From Toxotes chatareus (taxonomy: Eukaryota; Chordata; Actinopteri; Toxotidae), in the NCBI GenBank assembly GCA_016801885.1, contig CM028891.1, positions 11,577,517 through 11,641,516 of the forward strand: a stretch of DNA of 64,000 nt, in the 5' to 3' direction. The translations under genes were made by a program, and so were the position numbers. Each line of letters begins with the position of its first letter. The first letter of the stretch is position 1. The notes beneath the pieces were generated by a model that had not been told where the DNA came from, ran no database searches, and worked only from the letters and a program-made list of their open reading frames with translations. Below are positions 33,399 through 45,118 of the stretch, one piece after another.

Positions 33399-34235
33399 GA
33401 CAAATCACGTCGCAGCAGCACACAGTTTGCAAATAACTGCAAATATCCCAGGTGCACATGATAGATGATCAATGACATTATCTCTGTTATTGTAATACAC
33501 TGGATCAACAGGCTCTGGATGTTGTATTCTGTTTTTTTCTTCAAGCTGAGCACTGCTTTTGTTTTTACCGTTGTCTTAACACCACTAGTGAGCATTTTAT
33601 CTACTCTTGAAGCTATTTCCCATTAACTCGTAGAAATGGTAGGTCGTAACATCAATAATGCAAAGCCTTGAATCAACGAGATATAGCAATATACAATGAT
33701 TTGGATCATGCCATGCAATTTAAGTGTAATTCAAAGGAGTGTAATAACCATTAAATCCAGGGATAATAATTTATATTTCGTGTAAGTGAGAAAAAAACAG
33801 CTTTTAAATTGAATCGTTACCTTACAGGTGTCAGTCCTTTGTCTGTGCTCTGTGACGATCAGAAACCCTTTCCGCAGCATCACAAGACCTGCACACGATG
33901 GGAGCAAAGTCCTTTTTCTTCCTCATTACCACAGAGTGTGTAAAGTGATCTGTGAAAATGTCCAGGGTAGCAAACAACAGGAAATAAATTCTCCAAGCAC
34001 TGTTCAGTAACACAGACTGTATTTGCTGTTTGTATCTGAAACACTGACACTAATGTCGTTGATTCAGAAAACATTTATCCAATAATCCCCCATTTCACTC
34101 TACATCAAGCATCTTTTGTACTTATTGTGTGTTCTGGCTCCTACACGAGTTTTCAGGAGGTGCCTTAGTGTTTGATGTCAGGTTAAACCTCCAAAGCTCA
34201 GATGCAATTACCTGATCTTTGAACAGCAGCAGACC
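33399..34235. other. xirp1 upstream region
   Basis: Holds the presumed promoter and any non-coding first exon of the minus-strand Xin gene. A CAGGTG E-box occurs at about 33449-33454. I could not identify a TATA box, a MEF2 site or an upstream exon with confidence. Short open frames at 33828-34074 look spurious. Confidence 0.45.
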
Positions 34236-34238
34236 ATG

Positions 34239-34470
34239 CATTAAGATAAAATGAGATTAACTTTATTGATCCTGTGGGGAAGTTGGGTCATTATAGCAAC
34301 AAAGAGCTGAACGTAGACAAAGAACAACAAACAGAACACGTTGAAAATGAAAGAATTATGATAATACACAGCTCCATTTTGGACAGGCTGAGCTTTGACA
34401 GATACTGATTATTATTATGATCCTGAGTTTCTCAGGTTACAGATTTACACATTTATGACACAGTATAAAA
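34239..34470. repeat. interspersed repeat fragment ('ttattgatcctgtgggga' type)
   Basis: The phrase around 'ttattgatcctgtgggga' followed by 'gggtcattatagcaac' matches, from memory, a terminus widely dispersed in teleost genomes. Family name and exact ends are not established. Confidence 0.5.
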
Positions 34471-35340
34471 ACATATGAGCATGAGACACTGTCTGTCCAC
34501 AATTGTGTTTTATATGTAGCATTTCTAAAAAATCATCGGGAAAATGCTTAGATTATTTTAGAGAATTGTGCCTGAGAGAGTATTAATTGATTTCTAAATT
34601 GTTTCTAAATTATCCCATGCAACTAGACAGTACACTGTGGCCCACACTTAAGAAAAGGCATCCCTGCAGAAGCCATAGGGATTCAGTGTGTCCAAGGACA
34701 GGCCCAATAGGGTGAATGCAACATTTCAGTTTGTGCACTTTTGTAAAGTATTTTTTTTTTTTTAGCACTTTACTAATAAATCATTACTGCAAGAAACAAA
34801 CAAATAAATGACCAGAAATGGCAGAAATTTGAAGGTCCAAAACATCCCAGTCATCACAACTTTTAAACTCTGCTCTTTTAAAGTTTTTTAGTTCTTAAAT
34901 TAGATTTCAACTGGCAGGGGTTCGGTGGTCCTAGAAAGCCAGCGAGGAACAAGTGTTGTAGAAGTTCGTCTCCACTCAGGAATTCCAAGACCTCCTGACC
35001 TTGAGGGGTCAAGAAGTAAGAACAGGAGGAAGCTCTGCTCCCTCGTGATCTTGGTGACGCCACCACCAACTCAGGCCACACTTTCCCCGACACAAACTGC
35101 AACATGAGTGCAGTCATCTCAGAAATGTATACTGAACTGAACACAGCTTTCCCTGAGAGTAAACTGTAAAATGCAGCGTAAATGTTTAAATATTTCTGAT
35201 TGTGGCCTCATGGGCTTGGCAAGTTTCATTGCATTGACACAAAAGCTGAAAAAAACCCCCCCCCAAAATAAATCAATAAATAATAGTAATCTTCTAATAA
35301 GTTGTTGATATTAATAGCAATTTGCTTAAAGTTTTAAAGT
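34471..35340. other. non-coding stretch, nothing assigned
   Basis: A+T-rich with poly(T) at about 34750-34763. Open frames on both strands at 34878-35144 overlap each other, share no family features, and carry no splice context. I see no gene here. Confidence 0.5.
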
Positions 35341-35930
35341 TCTTAAAACAGTTATGGACAGTAACTAAGTCCCTTTACTGAAGTACTAGTGCTCAAAGTC
35401 CCTTTACTGAAGTACTAGTGCTCAAAGTTGCATTAATTGATCTTTTTGGCCACTAGGGGACAGTGGTTCACGCTCACAGTAAAAAAAAAAAAAAAAAAAA
35501 AATCCCCCCTTATATTTATTATTTAGTATTTCTATTGTTTGAAACACAAGATACTAGATACTATTTTGACACTAGATACTAGACTTTAGATTGAAATATA
35601 AAATACATCACTGCATTTTTCTCGACTACTAAAATTTGAAGATTTTACTTTCAAACATGAGAGAAGAGCATAAAATATTAAAAGGAGTATATCAAGTGGA
35701 TAGAGCTAATGCCACCACATCCAGCTAAAACATCAAAAGCGTTAGAATGTTTAAAGGGGCCTTTCTGCATAATGACTCGTTTTACTTTTGATGCTTGAAT
35801 TAATTTTACTGCCGACTGATCCATACTTTTGTTTTATGGACAATGTTGAATGCAGGACTTGTACTTGTAATAGAGTATTTTTACACTGTGGTGTTTCTAT
35901 TTTTAGGCAAACTGAACACATCTCTGTGGT
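35341..35930. repeat. decayed fish interspersed repeat with 29-bp tandem duplication
   Basis: Words such as 'gaatgcaggacttgtactt', 'gtaatagagtatttttacac' and 'tttactgaagtactagt' recall a common percomorph repeat whose tail reads as alternating 'tactttta' and 'aagta' units. Inside it a 29-bp unit starting 'gtccctttactgaagtac' is duplicated head to tail (35369-35397 and 35398-35426). A run of A follows at 35482-35502. Confidence 0.55.
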
Positions 35931-38900
35931 GCCTTTTATCTGGGTTTCCCTCTATTTCACACACTTCTAAAAACCAGTGGAGGTTTGAGACAATGGCAGC
36001 TTTTGTCAGCCGCACACAATCCATATTCACTCTCTTTAGTCATGCTTTCTGTTAATCAGTCTTCAGACAAAGAAAGAGCAACAGCAGCAGCACACACCCC
36101 TGGGGCAAAAATGAGAGATTCAGCCTGGCTGTCTCTCCCTCCTCTGCCCCTCCTTTGACTACAACCCTTATCCCTCCCTTCAAAACCCACTCCTGTCTCT
36201 GTCTCAGAGGCACTGGAGAGATGAAAGGGAATATGCAATGCGCCGCCTTTGACTGTGAACTGTGCAGTGTTATTAGGGGAAGTTTACTGGCCTTGTCTGC
36301 TTTTTAAACACACTTGCTTACACCAGCCAGCTGTTAACAGGGAGGATCTGTGGCTGGTTGGAAGGAGACTCAAATACCTGCAGATTTTGCTCCATGACTG
36401 AAGAAACACTGCAAAGAGGATTCACTTGCGGACACATCTGTCTGTCCCCCCTGTGTTTGAATGTGCCCTCTGTGTGAACATGCATTTCCTGACTGAGCAA
36501 CTGCAAGAGGGGAATTGCCCTTTCACATTGTTCACACATGATATTAATAGAGAGTCCAGTAGGGGGCGGTAAAGACCATTAAAACCCAGCGCTCTGTATT
36601 GTCTTACCCACATTTGGGTTATGTGGGAACATTATGTGGGGCTATTCAAGGCCAAACTAGGTTATTTCAGTGCACCAAAATAACACAGCGTAGAGCAGTG
36701 AGAACAGAGACCAGATAGCTGAGGAAGATAAGGTCAGTTCTGCTTAATAATGTTTGGCCGGTGACGCATACATAAGCATATTTTATTACAGACAGTGAAA
36801 TCAATTTAAGCTCATCCCACATCATAGAAATATGCTGTTATCATAAGGCATTAAACTGATGTTACCTCACTTAACCCTGCCGCAATTAAAATAAAAAAAG
36901 GAATCCTAACAATGTTCATTTCTACAGGATCCTGTCTGCATCACTGAAAAGCCAGTCTGATGTCTGCAGCACAACTCGTGACACTGGTTGGATGACCTGC
37001 TGTTGGATGTGAGTGACAAGCACACACAAACACGCAAACACACACGACGCACCTCACACGGCCGACAGTCATGAGTCCACCTCTGATGGATAATATGCGT
37101 TTATCGTAACACAGAGGGCAGGAAGAGTGTGTGTGACTCATCAGTGGTGTGTGTGTGTGTGTGTTCGCATGATTCATGCTGCTGCTACTAGTGATACAGC
37201 CCAACATGTAATTGAGGTAATCTAGTTGGTGTTCATTCAGAGCCTTTTGAGAAAAACAGTCTTGTCATTTGTGAATGTGGGGAGAAAAAAAACAAAAAAC
37301 ATGTTTATTTATTTTGACTCAAACATGTTTAGATATTCATTAACTGTAATGTTAGATAATGTTAATAATAACTCTCTGTAAACCACTTTACTGCAGCTGA
37401 GCTTAACTTGAGTAATTATTCACATGATTTTTGGAACATCCAGGAATATCTTATTTATTTATCAGTCGTCTCTTTGCCAGCTTGCTTTGATGCCAAGATG
37501 AATTAGTTTGAAATGTCCCATCTGCAGTTTAGATCTCGGTCTTCTCTTTAGAACCAGACCACCCTTGAAGAGGCAAAAACATACAACTGGCAAGAGAGGG
37601 AGCATGATTTATACTTTACTTTTTGCTTTGATAATGATATGAGCCCCAACTATTAATGTAACTTTAATACTTTCATAACCTTGAACTTGCACAACATAAC
37701 ACACTTTTCAATATTTTAGACAGAAATAGAGATGCTAATATTTCTGATGAGCTACAGAGCTGTAGTCGATCAGATTTGTCAGCATCCTGGACGTCACCCA
37801 CTACACCCGATCAGTTATCAGTGAACACATCCGCTCCGTCTCAATATGCATTCTTGTGCGTTCATCTGTTCCTCACGATGTGTTTGACGTAAGAGCAAAT
37901 GTTCAGTGTATGAATCCAAAACAGAAGCACGCAGAGAACAGATGAAGGCTCCAGAAGTGTCGTGCCAAATGACAAAATATGGAAGATACATCGGATGATG
38001 ATTGGACTGAAAAGAAGAAACGCGACACTCCAAGACTTATTTTCCTAACGATGTATCACTTCTTATAGCCTTTAGAGCTGCCAACTTTTGATAGATGAAC
38101 GAAGGGAAAAAAAAACACACTTGTGAGTCTTCAGACATTGCGTGACCTCAAGCACACAACTAATTTTATACTTTTCTGTTCTTATAGTTTGGGAAAAGTT
38201 CTCTATCTGCAAGAAAACACAGGGAGAATAGTCTATACAAGTAGATTTTGTTCGTTGCTGAACAAACGTGACAGTGAGGTTTCTGCTTCGGTTTTTGACT
38301 GAACTGATGTTGAAACTTTACACCTGATGCAATTTGCATATCTGTTGCCTGTGACAGTTGTGCTGAGCAATCGGTCAACAATCGAAAGCATAACAGAGGA
38401 ATCAAGTAAGGCGTGTGGAAAAAAGACCTCAGAAAGTGGGACCGGTGTGTTTGAGCCTTATGTAAAAGCACATGAATGATGATGCCAAAAGCAGGAAAAG
38501 ACTTGGCCCTGACAGTAACTAGAAAATAAATAATTATGGCAAGAATAGTCATTTTATCTGTGTGCAAAGAAGACAGGGATATCAGCTCGGACAGTCTACA
38601 AAAACACTTGACTGGTAGTGCAGTTCACCTTATGTATTACACCTTAGCAAAGACAGTGTCTAATGTTTTGAATCCAGATTTGAGGATTTGTTTCAGATGC
38701 TCAGCACATCTTTGTGAATCCTTCTGCTCCTGGGTGCTACTGGCAAAGTTCTTCATTCTTCCCTGAGCAGAGAAAAGTGAGGAGGAGGAAGAGGAAGAAG
38801 AGGAGGAAGAATGAAAGGAGCAAAATAATGGTGTATAAATTTATCCTTCAGCTGAGTCACAAATCAAAGAGGCAACTGAAAAGAAGCCAACACGTGAGAG

Positions 38901-41900
38901 AGATCACTTTTTGTAGAAAGAAAGAGAGAAAGAAAGCTGATCTATGGTTGCTGAGTTTACAGGACATTCTCCATCGATTCGATTTTAGCTGTTTGATTAA
39001 CTTAGAGAGGAAAACAAAAAGTGTAATAACCTCCAACTCTTTGATCAGCAAATCCCAAGCAACCAACAGTAGGAATCAAATCAAACCCTGATAATATTCC
39101 TATGTCCACAGACAAATAATTAAAAAAAAAACACGCTTTCGTTCTGTTTTCGAAGAAACTGGATTGTTTAGCTGTTTTTCTAGCTCATAATTTATTCTAA
39201 TTAGGTTTAGCAGTTCACCCAGGCTGCGTCATGTTATGGAGAACAGTGAAGGAAACAGAACAAAACTAAAGCTGAGTTTTACCAAAAGTATTTCTCAGTT
39301 CATTTGTTCTCAGTGCGTGATGGAAGGATCTAAGTGGGAATCTATGTGTCATTAGGAAAGTGTACTCTTTCCAGCTCTGCAAAAAAAAAAAAAAAAAGTT
39401 CAGGAACATACTGTCAGCTTCTCCCAACACATGGCTATGATTTGTTGGAACAGTCGCCCCTCCCTCTTTCCTAGGGAGAACATGAGTAGTGGTGAGGAGC
39501 AGTACATTGTGTGTGTGTGCGTGTGTATTGTCTGTCCCTGTGTCCTGCATGTTTTTCTGCAGGTGTGTGTAAGTGTGCAGAGTGTCGGGCCTGAGGGGGA
39601 ACGTGCTCCGGTACAGCTGAGTGGGAGTGACTGTGACTTAACCCGTCCCCTTTCTGCCCATATGAAACTGCTCAAGCCCCGCCTCTCACTGTGGCCATGC
39701 ACAGGCAGTGGCGAGCCCGCCTGTACATGTGTTTGTGTGTTAGTGAGAGTGCACGTTTCACACGTGTGACCACCGAGGAGGCGGCCGGAGCTCTAAGCTG
39801 CTTTGCGAGGCTTAGAAGGGCAGCCGCTCGCTGGCTACTCAAAGGGCTGTGTTTGCTACATGCCTAGAGGGGGTGACGGCATAGCTGAGCACTGGAGTAT
39901 GGTGCCCTGGGTTTCACATAACAATGCTGGGTCAGGGGCAGCACACAGAGGCACTGCATTGAACTGTACGTGGTCACAAACACAGCTCTTGTTCAACAGT
40001 CAGAGAAGAGAATTAATCAGTCAATGAAACTGAAAGTATTTTTCTTTTCTCGCCTGATTAACCAGAGAATGGGCTGCTTTTTTATTAATGAGGAATATCT
40101 TTGTAAGTGCATGCAATTAGTTTGATGTATTTTAGTGATTTGCATATATTCAAATATTCTTTGTTGCATTTAGTGCTCAGATGTGATAAAAGTGTGAGTG
40201 CATGGGAAAGCAGGTTAAACTCTGCGCTGACACAGTTTCCCGACTTTCTTTGGGTAAGGATGATTAATTGTGGTGCAGATGTACTGTTCACTCTCTCACA
40301 CACGCATGCATACAGTGTACCCGCCTGTGGAGAGTGTGCGTCCTGCAGGACTTAATGTTCGCTGCTGTTGATATCGCACACACAAGCACACACACTCTCT
40401 CTCCCTCTAGATTCAGTCCATGTCGAGAGCTGGAATATCAGGTTTCCTGTCTGTGTGCACAGTTTGTACTCACAGCTTCACCTTTGTTCCTCCTCTGTCA
40501 GCACACAGCAGCACTGCATCAGGGCACTCTCTGCTACTCTCTAAGGATACACAAACCAAACCCCTTGCAAACTCTGTCACCAGTGGATTTCGGGTTGCCA
40601 GGAGATAATTATCACAGGGAGTTAAAATAGCCTTTGCATGCATTTGGATAATTGGTAGCATATGAGAAACAGTGAATCCTAAAAGTGTTTGAGATTCTCT
40701 CGGTCAGTGCTGCCGGGCTTTAGCTGGCCGGAGTGTTTTGCACTTTGTGTGTGGTTCATTCATGGTTTCATTCTGTAAAAATGTACGATTGTTGTTTCTG
40801 CGCATTCCCCTCTGCTGTGGAACCCCAGATGACCCTGCTGTGGCGCCAGTAGAGGCTGGGCACTGCAAAGGAGGAAGAGGAGGAGGAGGAAAGGGGAGGA
40901 GGGCGCAAGGGGGAACGAAGTGAACTATATGAGCACATTAGAGTGAATTTATGAAGCTCGGGCAAAAAAGATGACAAGCACATTATACTGCAGCGTAGTC
41001 ACATGCAACACAAGAGAGGGAAAATGAGTTTGTGTCTCTCCAGTTGCTGAGGAATGAATTGCTCCTGTGTATGCACTTGGCTTTATCTAATAAGCCAGTC
41101 CTGAAGTTATTTAATGCAAGTAATCAGCTGCACTGGGAAAGAGGTCTGTGGTTTGACTGTGGGCCAGTGGAGCCGTGCCTTTTGTAATCTGATCCCCTAT
41201 GTGAGACGTCACACAGTGCAGCTCCTGGAATGTCCTGTGTAGAGACAGTACAAACTCAAACAGAGGCCAACTGTAATCTCTTATCTCTGGCTGTGACACC
41301 GTACTGCAATACCGCCAAACAGGCACATATCTGCACCCTTTATCTGAAAGAAGTTGCAATATTGACATTTCCTGGCTAGAGAACATTTTATTTTATAAGC
41401 CACAAAAAAAAAATAGGCAGCATGATTTGGTGAAGATCCCTTACATTTTTACTGTAAGTGATAAAATAAAAAAAACTTTTTTCACATACTTGTCATGCCC
41501 TTTATCTGTATCTCTTTACTGTCATTTCCAACAACAACAAAATGAGTTACAGGGGAACCACACTGATTTTCCCAATCAAAATCATTTCAGTGTTTATGGG
41601 GAGAACTACTCGGCCTGTGAAAACAGTTGTGTAATGTCTTCTGTGGCTCTGAAGAGAGCTTTGGTCATCAGGTTTAACCTTAGGTTGGGCTTGGAAAGTA
41701 CATATATTTAACAGAAACCCTGAGTCACAAGCTAAGGGAGTTTGGAAGAAGACAGGGACACGATTAACAAAAAGATAGTGCGGAGATGTATTACGTTGTT
41801 CACTTTAGAGCCATGTTAAATTAGTATAAAGCCATTACAGTATTTTTAGCAGCCACTACCCTCATAACACATACAGGGGTGGATAAACTAACATAACCAC

Positions 41901-44820
41901 CTTACAGTATCATTACAGCAACAACACAAACTACAGTCTCGCTAAAAACCACAGAGTTAAATCAAAGTCTTTATGAAACAGTTTCAATGAAAAACATTAA
42001 AGTCTTCAATATATAGGGTTTATTGCTTTATAGTCTATTGTGTTATATTACAGCCAAAGATGTTCATATTATTTTGTCCACCCCCCTGTGGCTGGTTCAC
42101 AGTACTGTCATTTGGAGCTGTTTTGGTTATACCGACCCTCTCCACTGGAGGCAGTGTTCTGCAGGATCTTGGCACACAGTACTTGTTCATGAGGGGGCAG
42201 GATTCTACCATAGACACATGATGCAATCATGTTGAATATCATAACACTATTGCAGCATTTATATGCCTTTGATATGCATTTGTTGTGCATGTTTTTAATG
42301 ATCAAGGCCATAATAATGTATGACTGTAAGGAGAGGGGAGCGCTTGTTTCTTACACAGAGATGTACAGTAAGAGGAAAAATACATGTAAATAGATCAAAT
42401 TAACATAATTGGAGAGTCTGACACCTGATCTGTTGATCAGCTGATCTCTCTTTTTTTTTTTTGTTGGTATAAATATTGCATCTGACCTCAGGTTGTTCAG
42501 TCGCACATGTGATGCTTTGCAACTGCACATGCAGAGTCCTCCCCTGTTACACAAGGCAATCACTGGATGTGTGCATGTGTTTGTGTGTGTGAGCCTTGTG
42601 AAGGCTGAGGGGACTGTGCACATGACCAGCAGAGAAATGATTAATTACTGTAGCTTGAAAAGACATTCAGATGGAAAACGGACTGTACTCGCACAGCACA
42701 CTGTGTGTGTGTGTGCTGCACAAACTGGTGAAAATCCTCTTTACATTTTAATCAGCTCACTTTATATTAGATTATTGCATTTATACTCAGTGTGGCTTGT
42801 TTAATACTCAGTCCCCCTTTGCTTTACTCCAGTGGTTGCTCTTCTGATTTATTTTTCATGTTTAAATCTCACATAGCTGAAGCTCTCAGGGGACATCTGC
42901 AGATCTGCACTTTCTCAGGGCTGATTAGCAACGTGCACCTGGGATATTAGCTTGCTGTAATGTAATTCATGTGCTGCAGAATACAGCTACAATCTACAGC
43001 ATGACCTCTTGTTTATTCCTATGATCAAAATGATAGGCCCTCCTCACCCGCGTGGTTTGTCATCTGATTGCATAATAGAGATATGCTGTGGCTCTAGGAG
43101 ACAACATGCGGTAATCAGGGTGAAAAGGTAATGTGACTCAGATCTCGTCGTCTTTAAGCTGAGGTCAACTGCGTGTACGAATTGTGGAGAGACGTCAGAG
43201 AGTGAGGCATAAAGAGGTTTTTTGTTGGAGCTTCAGTCTGCAGAGGGAGTTTGGAAGGAAGATGACAGCCTGCTGGCTGTGTGTAGTCCTGCTGAGCTGT
43301 GTGTCTGTACGTCCCTCCACCTCCCCTCTCTCTCCACACACACACACACACCTCCGCAACATACTCTCCCTCCTGAGGCACGACTCTGGTCACCGTGGAT
43401 ATTAATACACTGCTCTGCCACTGAGTGCACTGAGCACAGGAGTGAAAATATCTGACAGGCACTATTTATAGAACCTGCAGGCGGACAGGCGGAATCCACA
43501 GCAACACGATCCAGCCTATTCTGGAGTCGTGTTCCACAGAAATCGCCTCGGCAGAAAGGAGCAGCAAAGCCCAGGGGCTGGAAGCACAACTTGGCCGTGG
43601 CGGGGGAAAGAGTTTTTTTTTTTTTTATAGAACGCCGGTGGCAACCATGGGTGGGGAATGCTGTTGTGGAGTGTACAGATGAAAGAGACACACATGTGGC
43701 TGTTAAAGCAAAAACACATGTAAATGTAATATTCATGCAGGTGTGCACTTTTGCTTGCCTCTGTGTCATTTTCACACACACATGCAAGCAGGGTGAGGTT
43801 TTTAACGACATGTTAAAACAGTGATGAAATCTTTAAAGAATGTACGTGTCTGAGTGTGTCATGGTTTTAATCAAGTCCGCATTTAGATTTTAAGCAGGCA
43901 TGAATAAAAGATGAATCACACACCAGCAGCATGAGAGCATAATAGCAGAGTGTCAGAGGCAGGTCAGCTGGGTGGACCGACCTTCGTTTGGCTTAGGCAT
44001 CCTGTGTCATCCTGAGAATTTGGACACAGCTGTCCGGCAGAGAGGCAGGGATGGATGAATAATGAAAAGCAACCAGGCTGCGTGTTGACCTCTGTCACCT
44101 GGCTGATTATGCAAATCCCAGATAGAGCTAAGGCACAAGGACAGAGGAGAGATACAGCATCTCCTTCTCTCCTCCAGATCTACAGTGGAGACCTGCACAG
44201 CGGCTGATTTAGACTAATTCATCACCAGTGACGTTTTAATAAGAGGTGTCTGTGATGGGCACGGAGCTTGTTCCTGTGTCCCAACAAAACAATTTGATTT
44301 GGCTAATTGGGAATCTCTCCATTCCAAAACAAGTCCCTCCTAATCGCACGTGGCTGCCAGACAGTACATGCATTTTATTGTGTTTTGGCAGCCTGCAGCT
44401 TTATAGCCTGAAGACTTTGTATTGTTGGATATGAACCAGAGGCTGAAGCGCTGTCACTGTATACGACTAATCCATCAGCGTGCGTGTCACGTACCACAAG
44501 AGGAAATACAGCAGATAGCACAAATTACTTGCAGGCAATATCTAAGTGATAAACAGAGTCAATAATAAACAGTGTAACATGCTAATATATCCTTCCAGTC
44601 TCTGCACACTTCTCTATGTGCAAGCTACTATGCAATGCATTGTTTTTTTCTTATTTCTTAATCAATTTCTAAACACTTTTATTGATTGAAACTTAATTAC
44701 TGTATGTAGCACAGTTGCATTGTGTGTGAGTATAAATCACAATCACTGAAAATAATCCATTCTTTAAGCTCCCCATCATCATCATCATCGGTCCATGTCC
44801 CTTTTTCGTCTTCCTCATTT
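35931..44820. other. gene-poor interval with microsatellites
   Basis: About 8.9 kb without a convincing exon on either strand. Contents noted: CA-rich DNA at about 37020-37050 and GT-rich DNA at 37146-37165 in inverted orientation; a purine-rich tract at about 38775-38815; GT tracts near 39510-39530 and 42700-42715; a locally CpG-richer block at about 39590-39860; CA repeats at 43336-43352; and conserved-looking AT-rich blocks at about 42880-43110 and 44200-44420. A 47-codon frame with a signal-peptide-like start lies at 43262-43405. Confidence 0.5.
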
Positions 44821-44825
44821 CCCAT

Positions 44826-45118
44826 TGAAACCCATTGAAACATTCATGTTCCCCTCAGGATAAGTTGTATTCACCTCGGTGATCCCCTGACTAGCACCAT
44901 CTTCAGCTCAAAATTTAAATTTATCTGCTGCTCTAGTTCTTTGCTAATAGTTTAATATAATATGGTATAGTATGATAATAATAATAAAGTTTATTAGCAA
45001 AACTAATGACATTCCCATGAGACTCAGTGGTACTTTGTGTTTAGTGTTAATTAGAAAACATTCCCAGGCTAGGACTCTGAACTAAGATGGTGAATATAAA
45101 AATGGACATGTAGTTAAA
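44826..45118. repeat. decayed fish interspersed repeat, copy 2
   Basis: Same family as the copy at 1925-2345. Shared phrases in the same order include 'ggtgatcccctgactagc', 'gacattcccatgagactcag', 'actttgtgtttagtgttaat' and 'aactaagatggtgaatat'. An internal AT-rich patch with 'ataataataataaag' has expanded. Confidence 0.6.

Noticed and set aside
38166..38567. 133-codon minus-strand frame with hydrophobic start
   Set aside because: No recognisable domain, composition typical of random A+T-rich sequence, no splice context.
43233..43811. 192-codon minus-strand frame
   Set aside because: Built from microsatellite and poly(A) translation, with no family features and strong overlap with other frames.
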